From Guptibacillus hwajinpoensis (GTDB lineage: Bacteria > Bacillota > Bacilli > Bacillales > Guptibacillaceae), in assembly GCF_029277305.1 (NCBI RefSeq), contig NZ_CP119526.1: a stretch of DNA of 64,000 nucleotides, one strand, 5' to 3'. Numbering within the stretch: position 1 is the stretch's first letter; every line of letters starts with the position of its first letter. Positions 25,304-34,104 of the stretch are shown piece by piece. The notes under the pieces are model-generated. The model saw only the letters and a program-made list of their open reading frames with translations. It ran no database searches and was not told where the DNA came from. Both the position numbers and the translations under genes were made by a program.

Positions 25304-26518
25304 ATGTCATTAACTTATTCTCAATACATGCTTCGAACTGCAATTCATAGTGGTGCAGGAACTCGCGCGCTCGTCCCTGATTTATTTAGAGGACTCCAAG
25401 CTAAGCGAATCGTCCTTTTCAGTGATCGTGGTCTTGAGCAGGCCGGAATTGTCGAGAAGATTAAAGAAATCTTTGCCTTAACACCGCATGGTACAGGACC
25501 AGAGCTTGCAGGAGTGTTCCTTGATATTAAGCAAGATGCAGGCAGTAAAGACGTGAATGCAGCGCTACGATACGCACGAGAAATAAGTGCTGACGGTCTA
25601 CTTGCAGTTGGTGGTGGGAGCGTTATGGACACAGTAAAAGGAGTTAAATACTGTCTTCATCACGGCTTAACAGATATTAAAGAAGCCATCCCTGGAGGCC
25701 TGCTTTATTTATCTTGGCCTGAAGCAAACTATATGCCAATCCCCCATATTTCTATTCCAACGACAGCCGGAACGGGATCAGAAGTTTCTCCTATTGCTGT
25801 TATTTATAACGAAGACATCAAAATGAAAACGAACATTATCCACCCGTTCATTAATGCGGATATGGCCATTCTTGATCCTGAATTAACAACTGGCCTTCCT
25901 GCTTCTATCACGGCGTTTACTGGGTTTGATGCCCTCACTCACGCTATTGAAGCTCTCGCGTCACCAACCGCAACAGCTTTGACCGATGCCTATGCACTGC
26001 AGTCTATTCGATTAATCGAAACTCATCTTCCAACCGCAGTGAAACACGGAGACAATCTAACCGCAAGAATGGAAATGCTGCAAGCAAGCATGATGGGGAT
26101 TACCGCTTTTAGCTTTGCACTCAATGCCATTCCTGTACACAATTTTGCCCATGCATATGGAGCGCTTTTCCGCATTCCACATGGTCTTGCAAATGCTGTC
26201 TTCCTTCCTATTGTTATGGAAATGATTCCTACTCTGTATTTGCCAAAAATACAACAGCTTGCTCAAGCATTGAATCTAGATACGAAAGGAAAAGATAAAG
26301 AAACGTTGTTGCAGGACGTTATCGAGAAGATCAAAAACATGCAGCAGGACGTCGGTCTTCCTGCAGACTTTAAGGACTACGATATAAAAAGTGAAGCACT
26401 AGAGGCAACCATAACGGCCGTCAAAATGGACCCTGCAGCACTTAACTTCCCGCTATCACCTGAACTTATTACCGCTGTAGGTAACCGAGTGATTCATTCT
26501 CAGAAAGTATCTATTTAA
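25304..26518 (+). CDS. Iron-containing alcohol dehydrogenase
   Basis: Group III alcohol dehydrogenase, 404 residues, probably interconverting an alcohol with the aldehyde used by the neighbouring aldehyde dehydrogenase. GGGSVMDTVKG (about 103), IPTTAGTGSEVSPIAVI (about 152), metal ligands in FTGFDALTHAIEA (Asp, His) and in PVHNFAHAYGALFRIPHG (two His). The start is ATG at 25304 behind GGAGGTG; longer readings run back into the preceding gene. Last gene of the R2lox operon. Confidence 0.9.
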   Translation: MSLTYSQYMLRTAIHSGAGTRALVPDLFRGLQAKRIVLFSDRGLEQAGIVEKIKEIFALTPHGTGPELAGVFLDIKQDAGSKDVNAALRYAREISADGLLAVGGGSVMDTVKGVKYCLHHGLTDIKEAIPGGLLYLSWPEANYMPIPHISIPTTAGTGSEVSPIAVIYNEDIKMKTNIIHPFINADMAILDPELTTGLPASITAFTGFDALTHAIEALASPTATALTDAYALQSIRLIETHLPTAVKHGDNLTARMEMLQASMMGITAFSFALNAIPVHNFAHAYGALFRIPHGLANAVFLPIVMEMIPTLYLPKIQQLAQALNLDTKGKDKETLLQDVIEKIKNMQQDVGLPADFKDYDIKSEALEATITAVKMDPAALNFPLSPELITAVGNRVIHSQKVSI

Positions 26519-26526
26519 CTCTATAT

Positions 26527-26560
26527 AAAGAACCGTGAAGCGATTGCTTCACGGTTCTTT
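26527..26560. terminator. Bidirectional terminator after R2lox operon
   Basis: AAAGAACCGTGAAGC/GCTTCACGGTTCTTT hairpin between convergent genes, touching the stop codon at 26561. Confidence 0.88.
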
Positions 26561-27178
26561 TCAATTAGCGAGCCCGATGGAGTGACGAATATAAAGATGG
26601 TCAGAAGCTGTTTTCAGAATAAAATCCGCTACGTCTTCTCTTGAAATTCGCCGCCCTCCTTTTGGAACGCCACTCGTGGTCTTTCGATAATCACTTGTTC
26701 TCTCATCATTCGTTAATCCCATTGGTCGGACAACTGTCCACTCCATTTCACTTGCTGCTAGCAGGTCGACTGCTCTTCGGTGATCTGCAAGAACGTTTTG
26801 CAGCAGTTTGCCAGCAACAAAACCTGTAACGCCAGGTATTTCTTTGTTAATGCCTGCAGAAGCCATATAAATAATGCGCTTCACATCATGGAGACTCATT
26901 GCATCCAGAATGTTCGTCGTCATTGTAGAAAGGTCAGTCGTTTTACCAAGACCATTCGCACCGAGGCATGATATTACCGCATCAAATTCAGAACTCATTG
27001 CTTGTTTGACATCAGCTGCTTGCATCGCATCCCCTAGCTCAACGGATAAGTTTTTGTGAGAAGTCTCAAGCTTAGAAGGGGTTCGAACAAAAGCTGTTAC
27101 GTGATGACCTGCTGCAATTGCTTGTCTTACGAATGCATTTCCAGTTCCACCTGAAGCCCCAAATACAATTATATTCAT
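26561..27178 (-). CDS. NAD(P)-binding SDR-like protein
   Basis: 205 residues, atypical short-chain dehydrogenase (NmrA/BVR-B-like). IVFGASGGTGNAFVRQ (Rossmann loop, residues 3-18), HVTAFVRTPSK, VISCLGANGLGK and WTVVRPMGLTND match the group. Stop is TGA inside the shared terminator. Substrate unknown; possibly stress related. Confidence 0.83.
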   Translation of the reverse strand: MNIIVFGASGGTGNAFVRQAIAAGHHVTAFVRTPSKLETSHKNLSVELGDAMQAADVKQAMSSEFDAVISCLGANGLGKTTDLSTMTTNILDAMSLHDVKRIIYMASAGINKEIPGVTGFVAGKLLQNVLADHRRAVDLLAASEMEWTVVRPMGLTNDERTSDYRKTTSGVPKGGRRISREDVADFILKTASDHLYIRHSIGLAN

Positions 27179-27226
27179 ACTAACAACCTCTCCCCCTTAT
27201 CCAGATTCATATCGTTCCGCTAGCAA

Positions 27227-28426
27227 TCACTTTATTTTTTTAATGAAGACTACTTTTAGGTAGTTACCTTCACGGAATTCTTTAATCGTTCTAAAATCCT
27301 CCGGTAGTGTAAACTCTTCAAGCAACTCATACTTTCCGTTCGTCTCTTTAAATGCCTGGTCAATAAATCCTTTAAATTTCTTCATGTCATAACCACTATA
27401 ATTGGTTGAGGCAACAATAATCCCATCATCTTCTGTAATTGAAATAGCATCTTTAATAAGGTCCTTATAATCTTTTGCTGCGCTAAACGTATGTTTCTTA
27501 GAGCGAGCAAAGCTTGGTGGATCGAGAATCACCATATCGAAGGAAAGATTCTTTTTCACAGCATACTTAAAGTATTTAAATACATCCATCACAAGAATGG
27601 TTTGTTCTTCATAATCAATTTCGTTCACGCTAAATTGCTCAATTGTTTTGTTCAGACTTCGATTCGCAAGGTCAACACTCGTCGTTTTGCTTGCTCCTCC
27701 CTTAACCGCAAAGACGGAAAAAGCTCCAGTGTAGGAAAAAGTATTCAAAACTGTTTTCCCACTAGCGTATTGATCACGAATTAGCTTACGAACGGGACGC
27801 TGATCAAGAAACACGCCAACCATTGCACCTTCATTTAAGTAAACAGCAAAGTCCACACCATTCTCTTTAACGATTAAAGGAAATTCACCGCGTTCGCCTG
27901 TTACAAAGTCATCATCTTCAACATACTGACCTTTTGCATCAAAACGCTTTTTCTCGTAAATACCTTTGAAGTCCACAAGGCGCTTTAACGCTTCGACGAC
28001 AAAGTTTTTAAAAGAATAAACGCCTTCACTGTACCAATTAATCAAATAATATCCGTCGAAATAATCAATGGTTAACCCACCAAGTCCGTCTCCTTCGCCA
28101 TTTACAACTCGAAAGGCCGTCGTACTCGCATCTTCAAAGAAGGAATTACGGTAGTGAAGCGCTGTTTGAATCTTTCTTACAAAAAACTCCTGATTAATCG
28201 ATTCGTTCTCTTGTTGAGTCAGCACCCAGCCATATCCCTTATTCTGTCTGCCATAATATCCTTTGCCGATAAAACGACCCTGCTCATCTTCAAGGTTAAG
28301 AATGGTTCCTTCTTCTGTTAGACGCTCGCTGTTTACGATCGCTTCTTTGAAAATAAGGGGATATCCATTCTCAAATTTCTTTTTGTGCTTAGCATAAATC
28401 TGCACGCTTATTTCGTTTGTCATCAT
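27227..28426 (-). CDS. rRNA large-subunit methyltransferase, YwbD/RlmI-like
   Basis: SAM-dependent 5-methylcytosine-type methyltransferase acting on 23S rRNA by homology to RlmI. 399 residues. N-terminal PUA-like domain (to about 75), linker with FRVVNGEGDGLGGLTID (about 104), GVFLDQRPVRKLIRD (about 205), SAM loop VLNTFSYTGAFSVFA (about 226), and VILDPPSFARSKK (about 299). No TRAM cysteines. ATG ATG at the start; AGGATG fits the second ATG (28423) slightly better. Confidence 0.85.
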   Translation of the reverse strand: MMTNEISVQIYAKHKKKFENGYPLIFKEAIVNSERLTEEGTILNLEDEQGRFIGKGYYGRQNKGYGWVLTQQENESINQEFFVRKIQTALHYRNSFFEDASTTAFRVVNGEGDGLGGLTIDYFDGYYLINWYSEGVYSFKNFVVEALKRLVDFKGIYEKKRFDAKGQYVEDDDFVTGERGEFPLIVKENGVDFAVYLNEGAMVGVFLDQRPVRKLIRDQYASGKTVLNTFSYTGAFSVFAVKGGASKTTSVDLANRSLNKTIEQFSVNEIDYEEQTILVMDVFKYFKYAVKKNLSFDMVILDPPSFARSKKHTFSAAKDYKDLIKDAISITEDDGIIVASTNYSGYDMKKFKGFIDQAFKETNGKYELLEEFTLPEDFRTIKEFREGNYLKVVFIKKIK

Positions 28427-28546
28427 GTCATCCTATCTGTTCATGTTTTTATTATGGTTGCATTATATCATGTTCAACAGCGACTACATAAAGGCATAAA
28501 TCGGTGTGTCCTGCAAAAACTAATGAGTAAAAGGTGGTGAGATCGC

Positions 28547-28672
28547 TTGAAAACAAAATCAGGTACAGATATTGAAGAAGTGAGGCGCCGAAATGCCAAC
28601 TCTGGCTTAACTTACAACCAGGCTAAAGAGCAACTGGCTCGTCAAATGCAAAAGAACTCAGAAAGAACGTGA
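28547..28672 (+). CDS. 41-residue protein, possible gamma-type small acid-soluble spore protein
   Basis: TTG start at 28547 with AAGGTGG nine bases upstream. The product begins LKTKSGTDIEEVRRRNANSG and ends QMQKNSERT. The T-D-x-EV-(R/K)-xxN pattern and richness in N, Q, K resemble gamma-type SASP units, which bind nothing but store amino acids in spores. It is shorter than B. subtilis SspE and has one unit only. Function is an analogy from composition, not a firm match. Confidence 0.5.
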   Translation: MKTKSGTDIEEVRRRNANSGLTYNQAKEQLARQMQKNSERT

Positions 28673-28749
28673 GATGAGACAGATGAAGCCCGTATCGTTT
28701 ACAATAACCTGGTGCTTCATGATTCAAAAGTAGCATCAGGAGGTTTGTG

Positions 28750-30081
28750 ATGAGCGACAAACAAACATCAAGCTATTTCCGTACCATTCTTATTCTTAGC
28801 GTAGCGGTGTGGCTTGTTGTCATGAATACAACAATGTTTAACGTAGCACTTCCAAACGTGCTAACCGAATTTAACCTTAGTCCAGCAGAAGGCGCATGGA
28901 TTGTGTCAGGCTATTCGATTATCCTTGCAATCTTTACAATTACGTATACCCGTCTGTCTGACTATCTTCCAATAAAAAGTCTGCTTATAACTGGCATCAC
29001 GATCTTCGGGCTTGGTTCAGTGCTCGGGTTCTTTGCAGTAAGTTTTCCCTTACTACTTGCCGCAAGACTTCTACAAGCAACCGGAGCAGCCGCTATTCCA
29101 GGCTTATCGATGGTATTTGCAGGTCGCTTTATACCCCTTGAAAGACGGGGCAGAGCCATGGCGATGATTGCCTCTGCTTCCTCATTGGGCTTTGGACTTG
29201 GTCCAGTTGTCGGTGGGGTTGTTACAGAATACCTCGACTGGAATTATCTTTTCACTGTGACTCTCTTTGTTGTCCTGTTAATCCCAATCCTGTTTCGCCG
29301 TCTCCCAGATGAGAGTGTTCGAAAAGGAAGCTTAGATTTTCTAGGGGCTCTTTTAACAGGAGCTACTGTAACAAGTTTCCTAATCTATATCTCAACATTT
29401 AATTGGCTGTATTTAGCGCTTGGAATCATTGTAGGTGCTCTTCTCTGGCTAAGAATTACTAGAACTAACGCCCCTTTTATTCAGCCTAGCCTATTTAAAA
29501 ACAAAGAATATCGACTGTTGCTATATATGAGTTACCTTGGCTTCACAACTCATTTCGCTATCTTGTTGCTGATGCCGCTTATGCTTCAAAATGTCTACGA
29601 AAAGGGTCCTTCTGTCGTTGGGTACATTATCTTCCCTGGTGCCATGCTTTCAGCCGTTGCCGCGATCTATGTAGGAAGACTTCTTGATCGGTATGGCAAT
29701 ATGAAGGTCATTTACCTTGCACATGGGCTACTTCTCTTTTCAACGGTGGTCTTTTATTTCTTATCACCACTAAATGAGTACATGATTATGATCGGGTACA
29801 TGTTCACAAGCTTTGGCTTCTCAAGTCTTTCTTCTAGTACGACAAATGAAGTATCGCGAATCCTTCCTTCTGAACAAATCGGAACAGGAATTGGTATGAA
29901 ACAGCTCATCCAATTCGTTGGAAGTGCTTCTGGATCAGTAGCTGGAGGTATTCTACTTGAACTGAACGGATTAACCTATAGTACGGAATCTTTTCAAGTT
30001 ACCTACTTGTTCTTATTCATCCTGATGGGGCTCTCTTTAGCCATCATGTTCCTCTATGCTAAGGTTAGTAAAAAAGAATAG
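28750..30081 (+). CDS. MFS transporter, DHA2-like drug efflux family
   Basis: Proton-coupled export pump of the major facilitator superfamily. About 443 residues with some 12-14 hydrophobic segments. WLVVMNTTMFNVALPNVL (TM1 signature), the loop TYTRLSDYLPIKSLL, LQATGAAAIPGLSMVFAGRF and GLGPVVGGVVTEYLDWNY (motif C region, about 145) are visible. ATG at 28750 has AGGAGG six bases upstream; the overlapping GTG three bases earlier is too close to it. Confidence 0.85.
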   Translation: MSDKQTSSYFRTILILSVAVWLVVMNTTMFNVALPNVLTEFNLSPAEGAWIVSGYSIILAIFTITYTRLSDYLPIKSLLITGITIFGLGSVLGFFAVSFPLLLAARLLQATGAAAIPGLSMVFAGRFIPLERRGRAMAMIASASSLGFGLGPVVGGVVTEYLDWNYLFTVTLFVVLLIPILFRRLPDESVRKGSLDFLGALLTGATVTSFLIYISTFNWLYLALGIIVGALLWLRITRTNAPFIQPSLFKNKEYRLLLYMSYLGFTTHFAILLLMPLMLQNVYEKGPSVVGYIIFPGAMLSAVAAIYVGRLLDRYGNMKVIYLAHGLLLFSTVVFYFLSPLNEYMIMIGYMFTSFGFSSLSSSTTNEVSRILPSEQIGTGIGMKQLIQFVGSASGSVAGGILLELNGLTYSTESFQVTYLFLFILMGLSLAIMFLYAKVSKKE

Positions 30082-30092
30082 CAAACATACCA

Positions 30093-30123
30093 AAACCTCC
30101 CGGCTCATCGAGCCGGGAGGTTT
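30093..30123 (+). terminator. Terminator after MFS gene
   Basis: AAACCTCCCGGCT/AGCCGGGAGGTTT perfect hairpin. Confidence 0.88.
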
Positions 30124-30160
30124 GCTATGACACCATTCGACATAAAGCGGGTGGTGCCTG

Positions 30161-31720
30161 TCACTCGCTAATTTCCAATAAACCCCTTGCCTTATCAGTT
30201 TTTGCATAACCTTTTGAGAGTTTCTTTAACAATTCATCTTTCTCAAGCTGTTTAATTACTTTAACCACATGCTTTTCTTCCCAATCTTCAAGCATCCCAA
30301 AAGCATTGTTCTCATGTAAACCTTGTGCTCTTATTGCATTTGTAGCCTGTCCGGTCAACACTTTTGTTACCACATGAAGTGGATCATTTTCATTCGAAGC
30401 GACGAATGAGATTAAAGACTTCACTTGACCATAATTCACGGGCTTCTGCTTAATTTCTACATATACGTCCTCATCAGCATAATCATTCTGTTGCAAAGTT
30501 CTTAATGTCTCAAGGTAACGTCTAACGTGCGTGATTTCGGCTTCATTAAGCTCCGGTAACCTTTTCCGAGGCTTAAATGGCTCGATTGTATCTGTAGATA
30601 CATTTGATAACCAGATTAAGGGTGATTCTACTCTTTTTTCAGGTAACACGACATGCCGAATTTGGTTATAGGTCGTTACAAGCTGTGGCTGTTCAATTGA
30701 ATCAAGTTCTGCGTCAGTTAAATACCCTTCAAGTTTGAGTGCTTCTCCAAATAGTGAGTCATAAGGTTCTAATTGATGAATTAAGCTAGCTAAATCTTCA
30801 ATCTTCTCGATTAAACGAGGCGTCTTCTCTATCATTTCATTAAATTGGCGCTCGATCGTAACAATTCTTTTGCGCGCTCGATCCATATTCACTTCTTCGT
30901 TAAGATAGACCTTCTTTTCATCTACTTGATAATAAATCGAATATGCACACTCTTCACAATGATACTCGATCTGACTTTCTGAAGAATGAAAGATCATTTC
31001 CTTTTCATGATGACACGCAAAGTTACCCCAAAGCCACTCGGATGGAATGTCACGATAGGATCTCAACACAACTCCCACTCGATGACGCCAGTAGGAAAGG
31101 TCTTCTGGTGTATTTAAGAGAGAAATAAGTGGAGATCGATTCATTCTCTCTACCGCTTCAATTACCTCTCTCTTTTTCCTAGCTAATTGAATAAAAGGAT
31201 GACGTTGAAACGCCTCAATGATCTCACTTTCCCATTCATCACGGGATTTTTGTGCAAGTTCTGCACAGAATAAGTAATCCTGAATCACCTGATCAAGATG
31301 GTGATCTAACTTCTCGCTAGAAAGTTGTAGATAATGCTCCGGATAAATAAGTGTCTGGTGAATCGGTAAACCGTGCATGGATGAAAAGGAATTCCATAGT
31401 AGTAGTTCAGGCTTAATCAATTGTGGATATAATTCATCTTCCCGATCCAAAGGAATTGGTAGAACCGCTTCGCTATCTTGATCTAAGAACGTCTGCAACT
31501 TAGTTATGTTCTCTGAAGACAGAGCAGCCACTTTCCGCTTTATTTGCTCATGAACGCGGTGAATGATTCCTTTCTGCACTTTTTGTCCTAAAGTTCTTAT
31601 TCGTTTATTTTTCTTACCCATTGGTACAAATGCCAACAAAGGGTATGCTTCAAAATGATAAACATGATGTTCTACGCTCATAATGCAAAACCCGCTTTCT
31701 GAATTCCGATTCGTTACCAT
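30161..31720 (-). CDS. Large protein with zinc-type cysteines and C-terminal RQC-like winged helix
   Basis: I recall similar Bacillus proteins labelled RQC-minor-1 family; that label is from memory. 519 residues. Middle region has CHHEKEM (about 247) and CEECAYSIYY (about 267), likely a zinc site, followed by a helical coiled segment (about 285-330). The last 90 residues (QVKSLISFVASN, GMLEDWEEKHVVKVIKQLEK, YAKTDKARGLLEIS) look like the winged-helix RQC domain of RecQ helicases, but no helicase motifs exist. The N-terminus is uncertain: ATG 31720 or ATG 31681, neither with a good site. Probably nucleic-acid binding. Confidence 0.6.
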   Translation of the reverse strand: MVTNRNSESGFCIMSVEHHVYHFEAYPLLAFVPMGKKNKRIRTLGQKVQKGIIHRVHEQIKRKVAALSSENITKLQTFLDQDSEAVLPIPLDREDELYPQLIKPELLLWNSFSSMHGLPIHQTLIYPEHYLQLSSEKLDHHLDQVIQDYLFCAELAQKSRDEWESEIIEAFQRHPFIQLARKKREVIEAVERMNRSPLISLLNTPEDLSYWRHRVGVVLRSYRDIPSEWLWGNFACHHEKEMIFHSSESQIEYHCEECAYSIYYQVDEKKVYLNEEVNMDRARKRIVTIERQFNEMIEKTPRLIEKIEDLASLIHQLEPYDSLFGEALKLEGYLTDAELDSIEQPQLVTTYNQIRHVVLPEKRVESPLIWLSNVSTDTIEPFKPRKRLPELNEAEITHVRRYLETLRTLQQNDYADEDVYVEIKQKPVNYGQVKSLISFVASNENDPLHVVTKVLTGQATNAIRAQGLHENNAFGMLEDWEEKHVVKVIKQLEKDELLKKLSKGYAKTDKARGLLEISE

Positions 31721-31845
31721 TCAGTATAAAGCGACCCTCTGAAGTGGAACAACTGATATACTCTCTATAAAGCACATTGAGATATGGTCTAGATGAATGC
31801 TCGCAAGGGTATAGAAAAGAAAATAGAATTAGAGGAGCGCACAAC

Positions 31846-33300
31846 ATGAAAAAGAGGCAATGGTTTAAGAAGAAGCGTTGGATTGTACTAAGTGTCTTAC
31901 TTATTATTTATGTAGGGGTGATGACCTATCATCGATTTAAACCGTTGCCAGAAGGTGTATCTTATGCAGGAGATGTACATAATCTGAACAATAATGACAT
32001 TGAATTTCTTTATGACTTAACATACGACAAGGATGGAAAAGAAGTCTATGATCATAGTATTTTCGATGAGATCAATCAAACAATCAAGGATGCAGATGAT
32101 TTCTTAATTCTAGATCTTTTTTTATTTAACGGCTACACAGATGATAAACGGGATTATCCTAAAATTAGTGAGAACTTATCCAAAACAGTTGTAAATAAGA
32201 TGAAGGATAACCCAGACCTTGAAGTCGTCCTAATTACTGATGAGGTAAATACAACGTATGGATCCCATCAAGCGAAACAAATTCAGCAAATTAAAGAAAT
32301 GGGAGCAGAAGTCATTTTCACAGATTTAAACCGGCTCCGTGATCCGAATTTGTTCTATTCAGGACTGTGGCGTATGACACTTTCATGGTTTGGTCAAGAC
32401 GGATTTGGTTGGCTTCCTAACCCTATGGCTCCTTCCGCACCGAAAGTTACGATGAGGTCGTATTTAGAACTTCTAAATGTGAAAGCTAACCATCGAAAAA
32501 CGGTTGTAACGGAAGATGCAGGTATTATTATGTCAGCCAACCCACACGACGCAAGTGGATTTCACTCGAACATTGCTTTTAAGGTAAAAGGAACAATCCT
32601 AAATGATCTCATTCGATCCGAAAAAGCAGTTGCATCTTATTCTGGTGGTGATTTATCTCATTTTCCAGACAAAACCATTACTGAAAAAGAATCAGATAAG
32701 AACCCCACCATACAGGCCCAAATCGTAACGGAAAGTAAAATTCAAGATAGCGTTGTAACAGCAATTGATGATGCTCAAAAAGGACAACTGGTCTATATTG
32801 GCATGTTCTACCTTGCCGATCGAGACATTGTTGATGCCCTGGTCGATGCAGCTGAACGAGAGGTCGACGTGCGTCTAGTTCTGGATCCGAACCAAAATGC
32901 ATTTGGACAGCAAAAGATCGGCTTACCGAACCTACCCGTTACAGCGGAGCTCCATAAACAAGACAAAGAAAACCTTTCCATTCGCTGGTACGACACGAAT
33001 AAAGAGCAATTCCACACGAAGCTCCTCTATATTAAAGGAGAGAATAATAGCACTATTATCGGTGGGTCAGGCAACTATACCTCAAGAAACATGGATGATT
33101 ACAACATGGAAACGAATATTCATTTGAAAGCACCGAATGAAAGTGAAGTTGTTCAAAATGTTGATGACTACTTTGAGCGGGTTTGGACTAATGAGGATGG
33201 AGTATATACAGTAAGCTATGAAGAGTATCAGGATACGCTCCCCGCCTTTAAGTACGTTATGTATATTCTACAAAAAATCTTTCAGGTTACAACATACTAG
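31846..33300 (+). CDS. Membrane-anchored phospholipase D-family protein
   Basis: 484 residues: one N-terminal transmembrane helix (WIVLSVLLIIYVGVMTY, about 10-26) then an outside-facing PLD fold. The two active-site copies are HRKTVVTE (about 214) and HTKLLYIK (about 389) followed by GGSGNYTSRN. Both keep the HxK of HKD but lack the final Asp at the classic position, as in cardiolipin-synthase-like outliers. Lipid or nucleic acid substrate unknown. Start at MKKRQW behind GAGGAG; the longer frame has no site. Confidence 0.8.
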   Translation: MKKRQWFKKKRWIVLSVLLIIYVGVMTYHRFKPLPEGVSYAGDVHNLNNNDIEFLYDLTYDKDGKEVYDHSIFDEINQTIKDADDFLILDLFLFNGYTDDKRDYPKISENLSKTVVNKMKDNPDLEVVLITDEVNTTYGSHQAKQIQQIKEMGAEVIFTDLNRLRDPNLFYSGLWRMTLSWFGQDGFGWLPNPMAPSAPKVTMRSYLELLNVKANHRKTVVTEDAGIIMSANPHDASGFHSNIAFKVKGTILNDLIRSEKAVASYSGGDLSHFPDKTITEKESDKNPTIQAQIVTESKIQDSVVTAIDDAQKGQLVYIGMFYLADRDIVDALVDAAEREVDVRLVLDPNQNAFGQQKIGLPNLPVTAELHKQDKENLSIRWYDTNKEQFHTKLLYIKGENNSTIIGGSGNYTSRNMDDYNMETNIHLKAPNESEVVQNVDDYFERVWTNEDGVYTVSYEEYQDTLPAFKYVMYILQKIFQVTTY

Positions 33301-33308
33301 CAACAAGG

Positions 33309-33335
33309 AAATCCCCGAGAATGTCTCGGGGATTT
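33309..33335 (+). terminator. Terminator after PLD-family gene
   Basis: AAATCCCCGAG/CTCGGGGATTT hairpin just after the stop. Confidence 0.85.
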
Positions 33336-33343
33336 ATTCTGCA

Positions 33344-33433
33344 TTATCTTGTTTTTTGTTTATTTCGCAATTTCTTCACTATCGGATAGATGATCGGACC
33401 ATATTTAATAGCACGTTTAATTAATTTTTTCAT
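33344..33433 (-). CDS. 29-residue cationic peptide gene
   Basis: Opposite strand to its neighbours. ATG at 33433 with AGGAGGAGG ten bases upstream. Product begins MKKLIKRAIKYGPIIYPIVK and ends KLRNKQKTR. It is basic with a short hydrophobic middle (YGPIIYPIV). I recall similar tiny MKK..KYGP.(I/V)YP.VKK proteins in other Bacillaceae, which argues it is real, but no function is known. Could be membrane-active or sporulation related. Confidence 0.6.
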   Translation of the reverse strand: MKKLIKRAIKYGPIIYPIVKKLRNKQKTR

Positions 33434-33564
33434 AAAAGGATAACCTCCTCCTGATAGTAAGGGTATTCCCGATATTCCACATAATAAACGAATAGAAAAC
33501 AGGAAATGTATGATTCTGGAGAGAAGTACAAGTTAATCTACTTTTTAGGAGGTTCTTCTCTTAC

Positions 33565-33933
33565 ATGATTAATAGAGTGAGTCAGATTGGCATTCCAGTT
33601 CAAAAAATGGAACGTGCTGTTCAGTTTTACAAAGAATTTCTAGAGCTCCAACTTCTATTTGAAACAAACACAATGGCCTTTTTCAACTGTGATGGCCTAC
33701 GGCTTCTCCTTTCAGTTTCAGAGAACGAGACGTTTGCCAACAAAAGCTCCATCGTTTACTTTGAGGTAGATGAAATCAAAACCACTTACACTAGACTACA
33801 AAAGAATGGGGTGCAATTTTTAAGTAAGCCCCATGTCGTCGCAAAAATGGATGATACGGAAACGTGGATGGCCTTTTTTCAAGATAGTGAGCAGAATACT
33901 CACGCGATCATAAGTGAAGTTGCATTTAAATAA
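33565..33933 (+). CDS. VOC/glyoxalase-fold protein
   Basis: 122 residues of two beta-alpha-beta-beta-beta units: SQIGIPVQKMERAVQFYKEF (first), then VYFEVDEIKTTYTRLQKNGV and MAFFQDSEQNTHAIISEV. Vicinal oxygen chelate superfamily; a metal His/Glu set is not obvious at the start (Gln where His is usual), so catalytic activity is uncertain. AGGAGG before ATG. Its TAA stop forms part of the target duplication of the MITE that follows. Confidence 0.8.
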   Translation: MINRVSQIGIPVQKMERAVQFYKEFLELQLLFETNTMAFFNCDGLRLLLSVSENETFANKSSIVYFEVDEIKTTYTRLQKNGVQFLSKPHVVAKMDDTETWMAFFQDSEQNTHAIISEVAFK

Positions 33934-34052
33934 GGCTCTTTTCGTAAACATTGTTGCTATAGGAGTGGGTTAATTCCCGCTTCAATCACTAAGTGTGATT
34001 TTTCAATATTTGTATCAAAAGCAACAATCTTTTAGAAAAGAGCCTTAAATAA
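33926..34052. mobile_element. MITE-like element (short form, 111 bp) with 8-bp target duplication
   Basis: Element proper is 33934-34044. The ends GGCTCTTTTCGTAAACATTG and, inverted, GGCTCTTTTCTAAAAGATTG match at 22 of 25 positions including the following TTGCT. Both sides carry TTAAATAA (33926-33933 and 34045-34052), a perfect 8-bp duplication. The left copy contains the stop codon of the glyoxalase-like gene. No ORF inside, so transposition would need a transposase in trans. Confidence 0.85.
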
Positions 34053-34087
34053 AGAAAGGATGCCAGTCATCTCAGGCATCCTTTCTT
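34053..34087 (-). terminator. Terminator of small HTH gene
   Basis: AGAAAGGATGCC/GGCATCCTTTCT hairpin after the stop at 34105. Confidence 0.8.
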
Positions 34088-34104
34088 ACTGTGCAATGAG
34101 AACC

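Noticed and set aside
30138..30165. Copy of the palindromic element beside the RQC-like gene (ATAAAGCGGG..GTGCCTGTCAC)
   Set aside because: Only short words match; no second arm found, so it cannot be called a copy.
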